Assembly: GCA_015680685.1 (NCBI GenBank)
Contig: MNCI01030164.1
Span: forward strand, 696,345-760,344
Direction: 5' to 3'
Length of the DNA: 64,000 nucleotides
Origin: Gnetum montanum
Lineage: Eukaryota > Streptophyta > Gnetopsida > Gnetales > Gnetaceae
Below, piece after piece: positions 34,743 through 46,740 of this stretch; within the stretch, counting starts at the first letter, position 1, and each line of letters begins with the position of its first letter. The translations under genes were made by a program, and so were the position numbers. Under the pieces are notes generated by a model, which made no database searches, had not been told where the DNA came from, and worked only from the letters and a program-made list of their open reading frames with translations.

Positions 34743-35430
34743 CATGCAACAAGCACTAACTAGCTATTTTTTTTTTAAACTCTATATGAGATCAACTTGT
34801 AGTGGAATTACAAGATTAGCATAACATAGGTTAATAAGTGACATGTATTCCATCACCTCCTTAATTTCATTCAGATATCATCTTAATTGTAAGTGTTAAA
34901 ATCATCAAGGATGGATTGACATGTATCATCTTGGAGCTAATAGAAGGCTTAGTTGATCTTAATTTTTGCCAATTGAATTTCTTTATCATTAATTTCTTTT
35001 TGCATTCCCACCTATTCCGTGTAATGAATTTAATCTTTTTATATCTTAGGACTTCATTTTTCCAAGTGTTTATTTGAATGAATATTTTTTTCTATTAGAG
35101 CTAACTTTCTCCATTGAGAGATTACAATTTCAGCTACCATCTTGTGTACATTTACATTAACTTTTGCTAATTGGTCTTGGAGCTATTTGAGATATTCTTC
35201 CATTTCTTTCTTTTGCTTTCCCATCCTTGGAAATTGTTTTTTTTTCTTTACCCAACTTCCAATTCTTCTTTCGCATCATGGTGAAGTCCTCATTCGCTAA
35301 ATTTAGCATTGCTTCCATGAAGAATGCATCCTAGATGGCCTTCTCATTTTCTATCATCATCTATTACTACTTAGCCTATAATTTCTCAAAGGTTTTATCT
35401 CTTATAATGCTAGGTTACTAGATGATTGAG
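34743..35430 (-). pseudogene. T4 ORF2, middle part
   Basis: On minus it aligns with T7 ORF2 around 42700-43130: GCATCCTAGATGGCCTTCTC here against GCATCCCAAATAGCCTTCTC there, followed in both by Lys/Glu-rich coiled-coil sequence. It rejoins 22790-23201 once the copia-type element is removed. Heavily decayed. No N-terminal domain is seen to its right. Confidence 0.55.
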
Positions 35431-37682
35431 TTTAATAATTGAACATGAAATCATGCAATTTCATCTCTTAATTATTGCTTTATCATCTATACCTCTTAAA
35501 TTTGAGTTTCATATTCACATCCAAAGAGTGACTAGATATAATGAATAGTTAACATTAGTCAAAAAGCACAAGAAATATAATTATCCATAACTAACTCTAT
35601 ACTTTAACTCATATAAGAAAAAACATCATAGACCATATTGTACATTGTGATGGTGTATATAAGTTTTTATAGTGTTGTAGAATAGAGATGCTAACTAGCA
35701 TGTCAAGATTTCTAGAACACATCAAATATTTTGCAAAATAATGTGAGAATAAGAGGATTTGTTAAAAATAAAATTCTTTTTGAGGCTTTCTAGCTTAGAA
35801 ATGTTAATTACAATTTGTTTGTATTATTTACCTAGGGTTTCAACTCTAGAAGCTCCAATACCATTGAAAAAGTATGTGTGAAATCTTTAACTATTTTTAA
35901 AATTCATTAATATCATCTAGAGTCACTGGAATCAATGAAAAATGAGAGCTTGATGTTACAAAATTCAAGAACTTGTGAGAGAGATGTGAGAATTTATGAG
36001 ATTATGAAGTAAAAAAGTGAAACATGATGAAACTTCTACTTGAAGCTTTTCCAAACCCTTGATCTTAACAAATGAACAATAAAAAATGAGAAAATAAAAG
36101 CCTCTTCATATGAGGTATAAGAGGGATACCTCATTTTATAATGTGGATTGGCCCTTATGCATTATTTTTGACATATTTTAGCATCAATATGCCTTACATC
36201 CAAATTTTTTTATTTATGGAAATTTTTACAAATGTAAGTATAACCTTCTAATTGCATCATGAGGAATTATAAAAAAAGAACATAAAATAGAAATGCATGA
36301 ACAAGAAACATGTGAAAAGGGTCCCATCCACAATATATCTTGATAAATTAAATAATATTTTATAATTTTATTATGATCAATAAGTAAATCAATAACAATC
36401 ATAATATAAAAATTTTTAATCTTCTAATTTGTCTCATTGTATACCTTCTTTTTCACTTCTAAATTTTCTTCTATGATAAACTTATGATTGTTAACCACAA
36501 CTAAAGCTTTTTTGATAGTATCAATTTCTTCCAAAAGCTTCTTACAATTCTTTCCTAAAAATATGTTATCTTACTCTAACCCCATACATTTCACAATAAG
36601 TTCTTTGAATTTTATAAATATATTTTAATTTGAATCCATAGTGGAAGTTATATTTGTTTCTTTTAATGATTAAAGTTTAGTAAATTATTTTCTTGTTAAC
36701 TCCAACACACTAGAAATCTATAACTTAAAAGCTTTAAATTTTGCTATGTGAATTTCTTAATCCTCATCTACTTTGGATTTTTTCTTATTGTAGAAACTTA
36801 TTCAACTCTACATTTTTTACAAAAGCATCATTAAGAACACTACTTTGTTTCTTCCAATGATAATTCAAGGCCTTAGCCTTCAATAGATAACTCATTGTGG
36901 TATAATGTAAAGTCATTAATTTAAACAAAAACATCATTACTCACAATAATGGAATTATTCTTATCAAGTTTTATTATATCCTACAAGACCTTAGTTTTAA
37001 TAGTATCTTCAAAATCTTCTTCACTAATTCTTTTCAAATTTATCTACTTTGATGACCTTCTAATGTGTCATTTTATTTTCAAATTGATGGTATTAGTAAA
37101 TCAACTTCACTATGAGTAGTGCAAGGTGGTACAACACCCTTCTAATCTACTTGGGGTAAAAAGGTATTACTTAGAGAAATATACCACTAATAAGAAGTGG
37201 AAATAAAGACAGTTGCATTGAAAAATTAGCATAGAAAATATATAATCTAAGTAAAACATAAAAATATAAATGCTAAAAATAAATCTCTAATTCCATAATA
37301 ACATCCATAAATAAGTCAAGGTACATATTTTATTTGTGAATATATACATTAATCTAAAAGAATCAATGTAATGTTCCAATTCCAAAATGGTGCTACTACA
37401 TAATGAAGATGGAGCCTCTTCATAACAAGTATTATTATTATTGTAAAAAGACCCAAAAGGGAAGTTATAATTAAGAACCAAAATGATGTGATGTAATAAT
37501 GGACATGTCTCTCGAAGTGACCTTTGGAGGTTTGACCTAAGGTATTTACACCTGGGCTTAGAGGTTGTATCAACATGGAATTGTGATGTTGGTAAAGATG
37601 AGTAACAAGTGCTAGGTGAAGTGGGATTGGAAGAGGATTGGCCATCCCTTCTAAATAGTTCTAGGATTAACCATGATCTCAA
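35431..37682 (-). mobile_element. Unclear copia-like remnant
   Basis: Three hints point to minus orientation. TGGTATTGGAGCTTCTAG on minus at about 35846-35863 resembles an initiator-Met primer site. GCATGTCAAGATTTCTAGAA near 35702-35721 loosely resembles the start of the copia-type LTR reversed. The stretch 36400-37160 carries Lys/Glu-rich coiled-coil pieces weakly like 25300-25850. The open frame at 37287-37757 shows no known domain. I cannot set the element's ends. Confidence 0.3.
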
Positions 37683-38484
37683 AGATGAGTGGTGAATACC
37701 CCTACACTCAACCATATGAATCACTAAGCATTCATGTGTGATCCAGTCAAATTCCATGGACCCTTTGTCTTCTGGTACACTAGCCTCTAGGAAGTGGAAC
37801 TAGTCCTAACAATCATTCATTGTCTTCCCAATTACACTTGTGATATGTGAAAGTATGGTTAAGTGGAATCAAGGGATATTATTTTTATTATTTTTATGTT
37901 TTCTAGTTTTGGATGAGTAAAATAAAGGATTAAAAGAATGAAGTAATGTAATTGCTAATTTAATCTAACTAACTAATCTATATCTAACTAATCCTAACAT
38001 AAGCATCTATTCCCACTTGCCATACATATCCTAAACTGACTTAATGCTACTGGGTTACCAAACAGTAAGCATTACTAGGATTACAAAGCACCAAGTGTAT
38101 GCTCGAAGTGGTCATACTTATGTGCTTAACTAATCACTGCTTAATCTAGCTTAATTTAGCCTAATTNCAGTGATTAGTTAAGCACATAAGTATGACCACT
38201 TCGAGCATACACTNAAGCTTATCTTTATTACCGTGAACACAATTGTGCTCAGGTACAATAGTGCTTGAATGAAGATCCATACACTCTTGACTCCTACTGT
38301 GGGCACATAGAAAAATATTCTAACTACAAGAGATCTACTACAACTATGACAAGACATACGATAAAAATAGTGGATGAGCATGTATTTATAGGTGAACATA
38401 AACACTATGTCAATGGGGTTGCGCCAATGCATCAAATCATGCATCAATGGGGCCTAGTCGACGCATCCCATTTATGATTCATCA
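37683..38484 (-). mobile_element. T6 3' LTR (T-family, GATGGGGCC type)
   Basis: It starts AGATGAGTGGTGAATACCCC, a mutated TGATGAG, and ends TGATTCATCA. It aligns throughout with 58230-59039 (GACCCTTTGTC, AGCCTCTAGGAAGTG, AAAATAAAGGATTAAAAGAA), roughly nine bases in ten by eye. The U3 has AATGGGGCCTAGTCGACGCA and a TATA-like CTATAAATACATG on minus. It includes a 46-bp reversed duplicate between two single Ns that is probably an assembly error. Confidence 0.85.
38167..38214. repeat. 46-bp inverted duplicate between two single Ns
   Basis: Bases 38168-38213 are the exact reverse complement of 38094-38139, with an N on each side (38167 and 38214). The partner LTR at 58230-59039 has no such insert. 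Confidence 0.95.
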
Positions 38485-38512
38485 TACCCCCATAACTAAA
38501 TGAAAAATCATC
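38485..38512 (-). promoter_or_regulatory. T6 polypurine tract
   Basis: On minus it reads TTCATTTAGTTATGGGGGTA directly before the LTR, the family tract with two or three changes. Confidence 0.8.
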
Positions 38513-38699
38513 CTCTAGTTCTTTACAAATTTGAAAATGTATGAAATTATTAACTAACAATAGACATATGACAAACACAAACAAACACTAAGTGCCTAAG
38601 TGTATGGTTATACAATCATTAAAAAATTCTTTTAGTGTTCAGGACTACAAAATTGAACACCAAGGAAAAATTGATAAGTAGCATTTCTCTAATGGTGTG
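38513..38699 (-). other. T6 3' untranslated stretch
   Basis: Between ORF2 and the polypurine tract. No frame or repeat seen. Confidence 0.4.
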
Positions 38700-41092
38700 A
38701 AGATGATGGAGAAGATTACGATCCTAGGTAGTGGAGGCTCCTAAGGTTCTAAAGAACCTTCTCTTACTTCAGGCACATGTAGTGGTTGAGGTTGTTATGA
38801 TTATCCCACTATGGCTGCAGCTTCCAATGAAAAATAGAAAGCATCCACCAATGCTTTCATCTTCTTCTCCTTAGTCTTAGGATCATGCATGGTCCACATA
38901 ACTTTGCCAATGTGGGCCAAAAGGGGCACATCCCAAGGATAGGGCATTTTTTGGAATAGTTTCTTGACATTAACAAACTAGGTAGCAAATTGTGTGCATT
39001 CGATGTTGAATGCCCTAATTTCATTCTATAGCTCCTGGTAATCATTCATTCTTTTGGCCAGGTTCTCAATAGTTGATCTTTGATTGATGAATCTTGTCCT
39101 AAGAACTCTGAGTTCAGCATTTGCAATCTCAAGATTTTTCTTGGTTTCCTTATGGTGCTTAAAATCTACCTCATACAACAAGTACAAGCTATCCACCTAC
39201 TTCTCCAACTCTAATCATAATCATCTAGCAATCAGTATTGCTAGGTTTTCGTATCAAATATTGGCAAGCTCTATATATTTAGTCATCTCTGCAATCTGCA
39301 ACACCTTGATGCAAATCTCTACTTTGTTGTAAGCATCTATCCCATCAACGATAGGTTGCCACACCTCTTTTCTTTATTAGAGTTGCTATAGGATCTCATT
39401 GAATTTTTCCTTAGTCATCTAGATATTTTTTTCAGTAACTTTCTTTTGTAGACCAACTTGATCTCTGTAGTGGTTCTTGAATCTCTCAAATTTGAGAGCC
39501 TCATTCTTCCAGGCAACAATCTTAATCACAAAGTTTTGGGATAAGGCACAAACTTCCTTCATAGAGAGATTTCTATTCTCCACTACAAATCTCCTAAGCT
39601 CAGTGTTCATCCTGGCTAGCTGCTCTTATTATTGATGGATGAATTCTTGCATTTGCTATTTCTACACATCAACATTCCATAGGCAATGATTTTATGCAAT
39701 CAACATCTCATTCTCTAGATGCATCTAGGCCCAAGTCCTTTTGCACTAACTATCTTTTGGCCTCAACCATGGACTAGTCAAAGATAGCCATCACCATCAC
39801 AGCCTCAACTTATTTAAGTCTATCTTGAACCTATTGAAAAGATTCATCTCTTGTTATTGTAGGGATGAAGAGCATGAGATTAATAAGATGGGCTCTTTAT
39901 TTAGTAACCTCTATGTTCAAGCATTGGTTTTGTGCTTAAGACATTTCAAGTTGCCCTTCCAAAATGATGCATTTGTCCTTTGCTTCAAGCAACTCCAATT
40001 GGGTTGTGGTGATGTTATCTAAAAAATCAAAGATATCTAAAATCAGTTGCCTAGTTTCCACTAGTCGATCTAGCAATTCCTCATTCTAGGATACACTCAA
40101 TCACTAACAGTTCCTATGGACATCTACACATCTCTGAGTGTAGAAACATCTAGTATAGATGTTACAATTATGTTCGATACTTTGGTAATCTGATTAGTAA
40201 TCACTTCTACTACAATCTCTTGTCCTTTGTGCTGCATCACCAAGATAGTTGCTTCTTCATCCTTTTCCAAGTTCACTCAAAAGGTAGCAAGATTCCCAAA
40301 GATTTCTAGGAATTGTTGTTGTTGAGAGAGATACATCATTACCCCTTGGGCACTAGGATTTAACCTTGCAAGTAGTTGCAATCTTTAGGCTGAGAATATT
40401 GGCCCACCTTCCTTCATCTAACTGATTGTTCCAGCCACTTCATTGAGGTGACTCATTGCAAGATAGTACAAAAATGGATCCCCAACACTTGTTCCTACTT
40501 GCTACTCCCACTCATGTAAGAGCTACTTTTCAATTTCACATAGGCATTTAATTTCTACATAGACCTTCGGCATTATTTCTTGAGTGGGAGATGGAGGTGG
40601 GGGTTTCTGCTCCTCCTCTTTGAACATGGCAAGGATCCTATCTTTCATCATCTCAAATCAAGAGGAAACGAAAGTATGCCTAATTGTGTCATTCACATAG
40701 CAGACTATCCCTAGCCTCTTATAGAGTTTTCTGATAAGGCATGGGAATGTCAAGGTTTTCCTTCCATGTTCATTTTCCTTAAAATGCTTTTCATCTCCAG
40801 ATATATTAACTGTGAAAGATTAACAGGAAATTTTTCACTTAAAGTGACACATGCTTGGGTGGAGAAATTAGTCACGTTGTTGGGCCTTACTGTCAAATTG
40901 AAGTGATAAGCTACTATCTTGAAGTATATGCAGTCTTCTACTGTGAGCATGCCAAACTTCTTGCAGTCAACCCCATAACACCATTGAGTCCACAACCTTT
41001 TTACCTCTACATCTACATGTGTAGATGTCTTTGCCAAAGGAGTGCCAAAATTAGGCAAACAAAGTGTCTGCATAGTAGCTTTTGATGAGTGG
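38700..41092 (-). pseudogene. T6 ORF2, main part
   Basis: This continues ORF2 from 49671-50168 after removal of T7. The first part (41092-40650) has MQTLCLPNFGTPLAKTSTHV, RLWTQWCYGVDCKKFGMLTV, DCIYFKIVAYHFNLTVRPNN and then TFPCLIRKLYKRLGI. That order (Tyr-rich helix, 'V...FS..ACV.L', FPCLIxxLCxxxGI) resembles the plant transposon-protein domain found in env-like genes of Athila-type elements. From 40500 down it becomes a long Gln/Glu/Lys/Leu-rich coiled coil (e.g. 39419-39610, MNTELRRFVVENRNLSMKEV). The tail 38857-39045 matches T4. Stops, mostly TAG, are scattered. Function unknown. Confidence 0.7.
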
Positions 41093-41888
41093 TGAGGTAG
41101 CCCTACACTCAACCATACGAATACAAGCATTTCACGCATGATCCGGTTGAACTCCGTAGACAGACTAGTTGTGGTATCTAGATAGTTACCCTTAGGTCGT
41201 AATTCGCTATCTTCCCATCTAGACTAGTGTTAACTTTGTCATGTATGGTTTAGTCCAAAGTGAGATGTATGATGTGTTCTTATGCTAACACTACTCCTAG
41301 GTATGATGGTAAATAAGATTAACTAAGCTAAGAGAGGAAGGGTGAGAGAGAATCTAAACTAGCCTAAGTGCGATGAGCAGCAGTTCCTTGATCATCCATA
41401 CATCTTAGACTTTGTGCATGACTACCACTGGGATTACCAAGCGTAGATCCTAGGTACACTACTGGGTTACCAAGTAGTCACACTTAAATGATCGTAATCA
41501 AGTTGTACTCATTCTACGTTTAACAGGAGTTTAGGGTAAGAAGGTATTAACTAAGAAAGTAGTAAATAACAATTAAATAAATAATTAAGCTAAGTGAATG
41601 CTGCAATGATGAAGCAATCTCGATCTTTATTTCTGGTCATGTGCATGTCCAATTATGTCACAATTGAATAAAGGTTCCGTGCAATTACAATCACCACACT
41701 ACGGGCATACACTAGGAGGAAAAGGGTTGAGAGGAAAAATGAAAACTAAAATCAAAAATACCTCTAAAAATTAAGTACTACTTATCAGAACTATCTATCA
41801 CTTATTTATAGATGAGGAGACAGGCTGCGATATCACGTACGCAATATTGCATACGTGATATCACAGTCGACTAAATGGCAACTCATCA
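41093..41888 (-). mobile_element. T7 3' LTR
   Basis: A 796-bp LTR from TGATGAGTGG to AACTCATCA, pairing with 48879-49670. The left flank is GCTTT and the right flank of the element GCTTC, a 5-bp target duplication with one later change. The U3 carries decayed CG palindromes at 41827-41873 (TATCACGTACGCAATATTGC). Confidence 0.9.
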
Positions 41889-41912
41889 TACCCCCATGAC
41901 TGAATGAAAACT
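41889..41912 (-). promoter_or_regulatory. T7 polypurine tract
   Basis: On minus, TTTTCATTCAGTCATGGGGG then TA before the LTR, identical to T5 over that length. Confidence 0.85.
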
Positions 41913-42051
41913 AATCCTTGAGTTATAGTAAGAACAATCTCCATTGATTACACAGTGGATAAGTATAGGGTTATTGGATGGTCAAAATGGATTTATGCTG
42001 CAGTGTGGAAACAAAAAAAAATAGAGACACAACACAAAGAATGTGCTATAG

Positions 42052-44862
42052 TTACAAAATTGGTGGAACTCTTGTAGTTCCTAGTGGCGGTGGCTCCTCC
42101 ATAGGTGCTTTTCCTTTATCTTGTGCTCTAGGTCTTGGGGCTTGATGGCATTGAAGTATGGCCTGGATTTTCTCCTCTTTGGTGTGGGGATCTTGTGTCA
42201 TCCATGCTAATGTTTCGATGTTTGATGGAGTCGGCACCTCCCATGGATAGGGTAGTTGCCAAAACATTTGATTTGCCTTGACATACCAGGCTGCAAATAC
42301 CTATCGTTCCTCCTCATAGGCTCTGGCTTTGTCTCTGTACTCTTGAAAATCCACAAGCCATCGAGCTAAATTTATTGTGATACCTTTTTGGCCTTGGTAG
42401 TTTGCCTTCACCACCCCAAGCTCAGAATTTGCAATCTCTAGTTTTTGCAATATCTTCTTGCATTCTGCAAATTCTGTTTCATATTTGACATAGGTGGTAG
42501 CTACCTGTTCGTTGAGCTCTATTCTTGGGCATCTTGTTGTTAACATGGCAAGGTTGGCATACCGCAAGTTTTCCAATTCCATGTATTCTGTAAGATCTTG
42601 GATCTACAGGTCTTGGTTCTTAACTTCCGCCTGGTGGGCAAATGCATATGTGTCCAATATGGCCCACCAATCAGTGTGTTAAGCAGTGATAGTGCTGATG
42701 ATGGCCTTGGCCATATAGATCTCCTTCTCAAGGATCTATTTGTACATCCCCACCTGGTCTCAGAAGTGCTCCTTGAGCTTTTCATGTCATTTAGCCTTAT
42801 TTTGCCACCAGCTTATTTCGATAGTTGTCTTCTGATGAATTACGTGTACCTCCTTCATTGAGAGGGTTCAATTCTCCCTGGCTAAATGGCTCATGTCTTG
42901 GTTGACCTAGATGAATTGTTCTCATAACTTATGGAAATGTTCTTTGAGAAAATTCTTTTTTTACTCCACAGTGGTCAACCAAAGGTTGTTGGCAACAAGC
43001 TACTTGCTTTCCTCTTGTAAGGCTTTGAGTGCCTTGATATGCACATGAGTTTGCGCCTGTGCTGCAGAGGCATCCCAAATAGCCTTCTCTTTTTTCTTAG
43101 CCACCTTCTTATTCTCCATTAGTAGTTTGATTAGTTGCTCAATTTTAAAATTATCTAGCAGGTCTATGGGAACAAATTGCAAAGGGTCCCACTGTGCTGC
43201 TTGTAGGGCCACGAGCTGCTCTTGCGATTTCTGCACCTCTACTTTAGCATGCTCATCCCTCACTTCTGTTAAGACTAGTGTCCCCTTAGTGGAAGTGAGG
43301 TCTAATTAAATTGTTGTAACATCTTGAGGGATGTCAAAAAATGACGTCATTATTTGTCCTATTTGTATCAATCGATCAAGTGCATCCTCATGTTCTACAA
43401 GAGTCATTGAGGTTTTGGCCAAAGTTTGAGCATCCCGTGCTCCTATGAGATCTGCCAGTGGCACAACAGGTACATTGAATGATTCTTTAATGTGTTCTAT
43501 GACCACTTCTGTAGCTCCTACAACATCCTAGTGTTGCATGACCACCATAGTGGCCCCTTCACCAGTTTCTAATTGCACTTGGAAAGATGTCGTGTTTCTT
43601 GAGATTTGTTGTGACCAAGTACTTTCCTCTCCTCTTGTATGAATAGACACTTCACCCCTTGCACGATCCAAAGAAATTGTGGGTTGTATGACATCATCAA
43701 TGACGTGAAAGAGATTTGTGTCATCACGAGTTCCCCAACTAACCATCTCAGCGATGGCCTTGAGATGGCTCATCGATGGTCTATCATCTTGCGGCAGTGG
43801 TGGTTGATCCTGGCCTATGCTAGGCCCTACTTCCTATTGTTCCCTAGCTCCCGTACTTGGAGGTTGGCTAGGTCCTATAAGTTGGGTTGTAGTTGGCCCT
43901 ACCGTTTGTTCTTGTTCTTGTTCTGGCCCTAGCGTCTCACCAGTGATTTTTCTTGTAGCTGGTGGCTTTAACAGTTTAGCATATGAAGCATTTTGGGCTT
44001 TTCAGAGAACATCATTAGTGTATCCTCTGATACCAACACGTTGGCATAACTTCCTAATAAGACAAGGGAAGGTTAAGGAAAGCTTCCCTGTCCTTTGTTC
44101 TTTAAACTACCTTAATATCTTCGTAAGGTATAGATGAGGTAGGTTAGCATTAACCTTTCTCATCAGCACTGCACATCCTCTTGCTGCATATGTTGAGATT
44201 ATTTTTAAGCCCTTCATGGGGGAGAGGTGATATGTTCCAATTTTGAAATAGATCCTTTCTTTCATCATCAGCTCTCCAAATGTCTTATCCTTGCCATATG
44301 CCCTTTCCAACCAAACTCGTCGCACATTGGGGTTTGAATGGGTAGACAATTGAGCAACCTTGGGCCTTGTATTCAAAATTTTTAATACTTTTGAAATGGC
44401 TTGCATGGAAAAATTGACTATCACACCACAAATATTAATGGTGGTGCCTTATTCTCTGTTGTGCCAGAATTGGTATGTCTCCCTAGGTACCAAGCACTGC
44501 TTTTAGAGAGGGTAGGCCATAAAGGAGACCCTTTGAGGTGATCCCTAATAGCCTCAAGGGCTAACTCTATAAAAGATTCAAAATTTAATTCCACAATCAC
44601 CGTAGTGAATGTGGACCTTTCGTGGATCACCTGAACATAATCCTAGGGCAATGTGAGATGTTGTCCCTATTCAGGTGCTGCAGCAGCTACACCCTCTGCC
44701 TGCCCAAACTGTATGGTAGGAGGGTCCTCTTGATGAAAGCTAAATAATTGTTCCTCCTATTCTTCATGTTTTCTAACAGGGACTTGTTCTTTGCCTCTCC
44801 TAGGTCATTTACTTCCACCTTGAGCAGGACCTTCCTGATGTCCACGTTTCAGGGCCATCTGC
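42052..44862 (-). pseudogene. T7 ORF2 (env-position accessory gene)
   Basis: It starts at the minus ATG ending at 44862 (MALKRGHQE), with a basic N-terminus. 44421-44630 has ELNFESFIELALEA. 44107-44424 has VRRVWLERAYGKDKTFGELM and RIYFKIGTYHLSPMKGLKII, followed by LSLTFPCLIRKLCQRVGIRG near 44050: this resembles the 'putative plant transposon protein' domain. A Thr/Gln/Glu-rich linker (43528-43930) and a long coiled coil (42301-43263, e.g. FAECKKILQKLEIANSELGV) follow, then a short tail PYPWEVPTPSNIETLAW. About 900 codons overall, broken by roughly a dozen stops. Homologous to ORF2 of T2, T4 and T6. In T7 it follows gag directly, without pol. Confidence 0.7.
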
Positions 44863-46740
44863 AATCACACGAGGCCAAGCGTTAGTATGGTTGTTTTTAA
44901 AGTTAAGTTATACCTTACTGCTTGCCTTAATTAATTTATTTTATGTCCATGTGATGTTGCCTAAAAGATTATAATAGTGAGTCTGTTTTACTTAGGTGAT
45001 TTCCAATTTTAATTTCCCGGTGTACCTAAAGGGATAAAATTATTTTCTCCACAATTATTCTAAGTGTTATAGCTAATTACCCTTGATAATGTCCTTTGGG
45101 CAATGATAAATTCCAAAAAAAAAAGTTATTTGCTATTCTGCATGTGTCCCTTCCCCACGACTAAGTTGAACACTCTAGGTTCAAGTAGGTTTAGATGGAA
45201 TAAACATTGGAGTACTAGCAAGCAAGATATAGGTAGAAAAGCAAGGGTATCACACTTGCAAGTCATAGAGAAAAATTTGAAAAACTCCTTGCTGTGATTT
45301 GTGAAAAATGATGCTAAGTGTTGTAGGAAGCGGTATCACGTACGATACATCACGACCTAACGATGTTTAGGCCCAAGGGAAAATACCAATTTTTTAGGGT
45401 TTTTCAAAAGTTAATAATGGAAATTAAGGACATGTGGTAGGTGTTTAAGGGTTCTAGGGTAATTTAAGTTATTTCGAAGGCACAAATAATGATATGTGGG
45501 TGGACTTGAGCAATAAGACCTCAAGTGGTAAGTGAGAGAAAAAGGCCATGTAATGGTTACATAGGAATGTTGAAATTTAAAGGGATAGTAGTAGGGAAAG
45601 AATGTTATGAAAAATAGGCTAAGGGTAAGAAATGGTGTGTGTGAGTTGTGTCATAAGTGAAAATTACAAAAGATTACATAAGTGGGTCCTCCCCAAAATA
45701 GGTTCCAACATATAATGCCCTTGTGTAACTATACTTAAAAGTGTCCGTGGGCACTTGAAGGGTTAAATGTAATCCATATTGGTTCCACAAAACACACACA
45801 TGTAAATATCACTGGAATGAGGGAAGAATTCTACGTTACACACGACACGAGCTACAATTACATGAACAGTGAGATGAGAAGAACTATAGAAGGGATTGTA
45901 GAGATTGGGACATGAGATAACTGACCTAGGACACAGTGAATCCTACATGTAAAGCATGATTAACGTGTCATTAACCTATATTTCCAAGATCAGGACCAAG
46001 TCCATTCCTCTGATTAGTGACACAGCATTGTTTCATCCCATGCTGAGCAACTATGAGACTACCAAAACAACAAGGTGTACGATCACTTGGCATTTTGTTC
46101 AAGGGAGGAGTGATTTTTGTTTTGTGGCGCTTCCTTTGTTTGTTTTTTTCTCTTCTTTATTTTTTTCTCTACTGAATCTAGAGAAGCTGCCAACCCTCAG
46201 GCATGGGTGCATGTCTTTCCAGCCGAACCCCCTAGAATAGCATTGGATTGTTGAGTGCCCTTTTGGTTACTCTTACTCCCATTTTTTGTTAGATCTACAA
46301 GGATCTTAGTACAACCACGTTGCATGATAACTTCCACAGACATCACCAAAGAGAATCCGCAAGTCCCCTTGATGTCACACCCTAATCATTCCCTCTTGGT
46401 CCATCCTTCTTCATTCTGGGTACAATGAACACAAAATTAATTTTAAGGTTTTTTTTTTAAAAAAATGTCAAGAATATCACTGTACCCTCAATCAGAACCT
46501 CTTATTTGTAGAATGGATGAGTGGGTGTAATGGGTTCACTGTCCAAATAATTGATCACTCGAGACTCAATAACATAGAACACACCTCAACCAACGAGCCA
46601 CATGAGTGTTTTATTCATAGATGAGATTACTTATAAAAGTGTAAAAAGATAAAAAGACAAAATGATAAAATAAGAAATTAAAAACTGAAGAACTGGAAAA
46701 CAAAAAAGTTGTAAAATTAAAGAAAATAAAAAGTGGTTAT
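44863..46740 (-). other. T7 gag-ORF2 spacer where pol is missing
   Basis: No protease, RT, RNase H or integrase motif is found. Parts align with the T6 spacer between pol and ORF2 (50169-52300), for example AAGTGGGTCCTCCCCA at 45682-45697 and about 51004-51019. Gag therefore joins sequence that lies downstream of pol in T6, as expected of a clean pol deletion. Confidence 0.6.
45330..45357 (-). promoter_or_regulatory. U3-like CG motif upstream of T7 ORF2
   Basis: The plus strand reads GCGGTATCACGTACGATACA then TCACGACC, a decayed relative of the CG palindrome in T7's own LTR. It lies about 470 bp upstream of the ORF2 ATG. The following minus sequence CCTACAACACTTAGC aligns with the TATA-like CCTATAAACACTACC of T6 at the same place. 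Confidence 0.4.

Noticed and set aside
37287-37757. 156-codon open frame on minus as a gene
   Set aside because: No recognisable domain, runs into the T6 LTR edge, low-complexity in part. Length alone is not enough.
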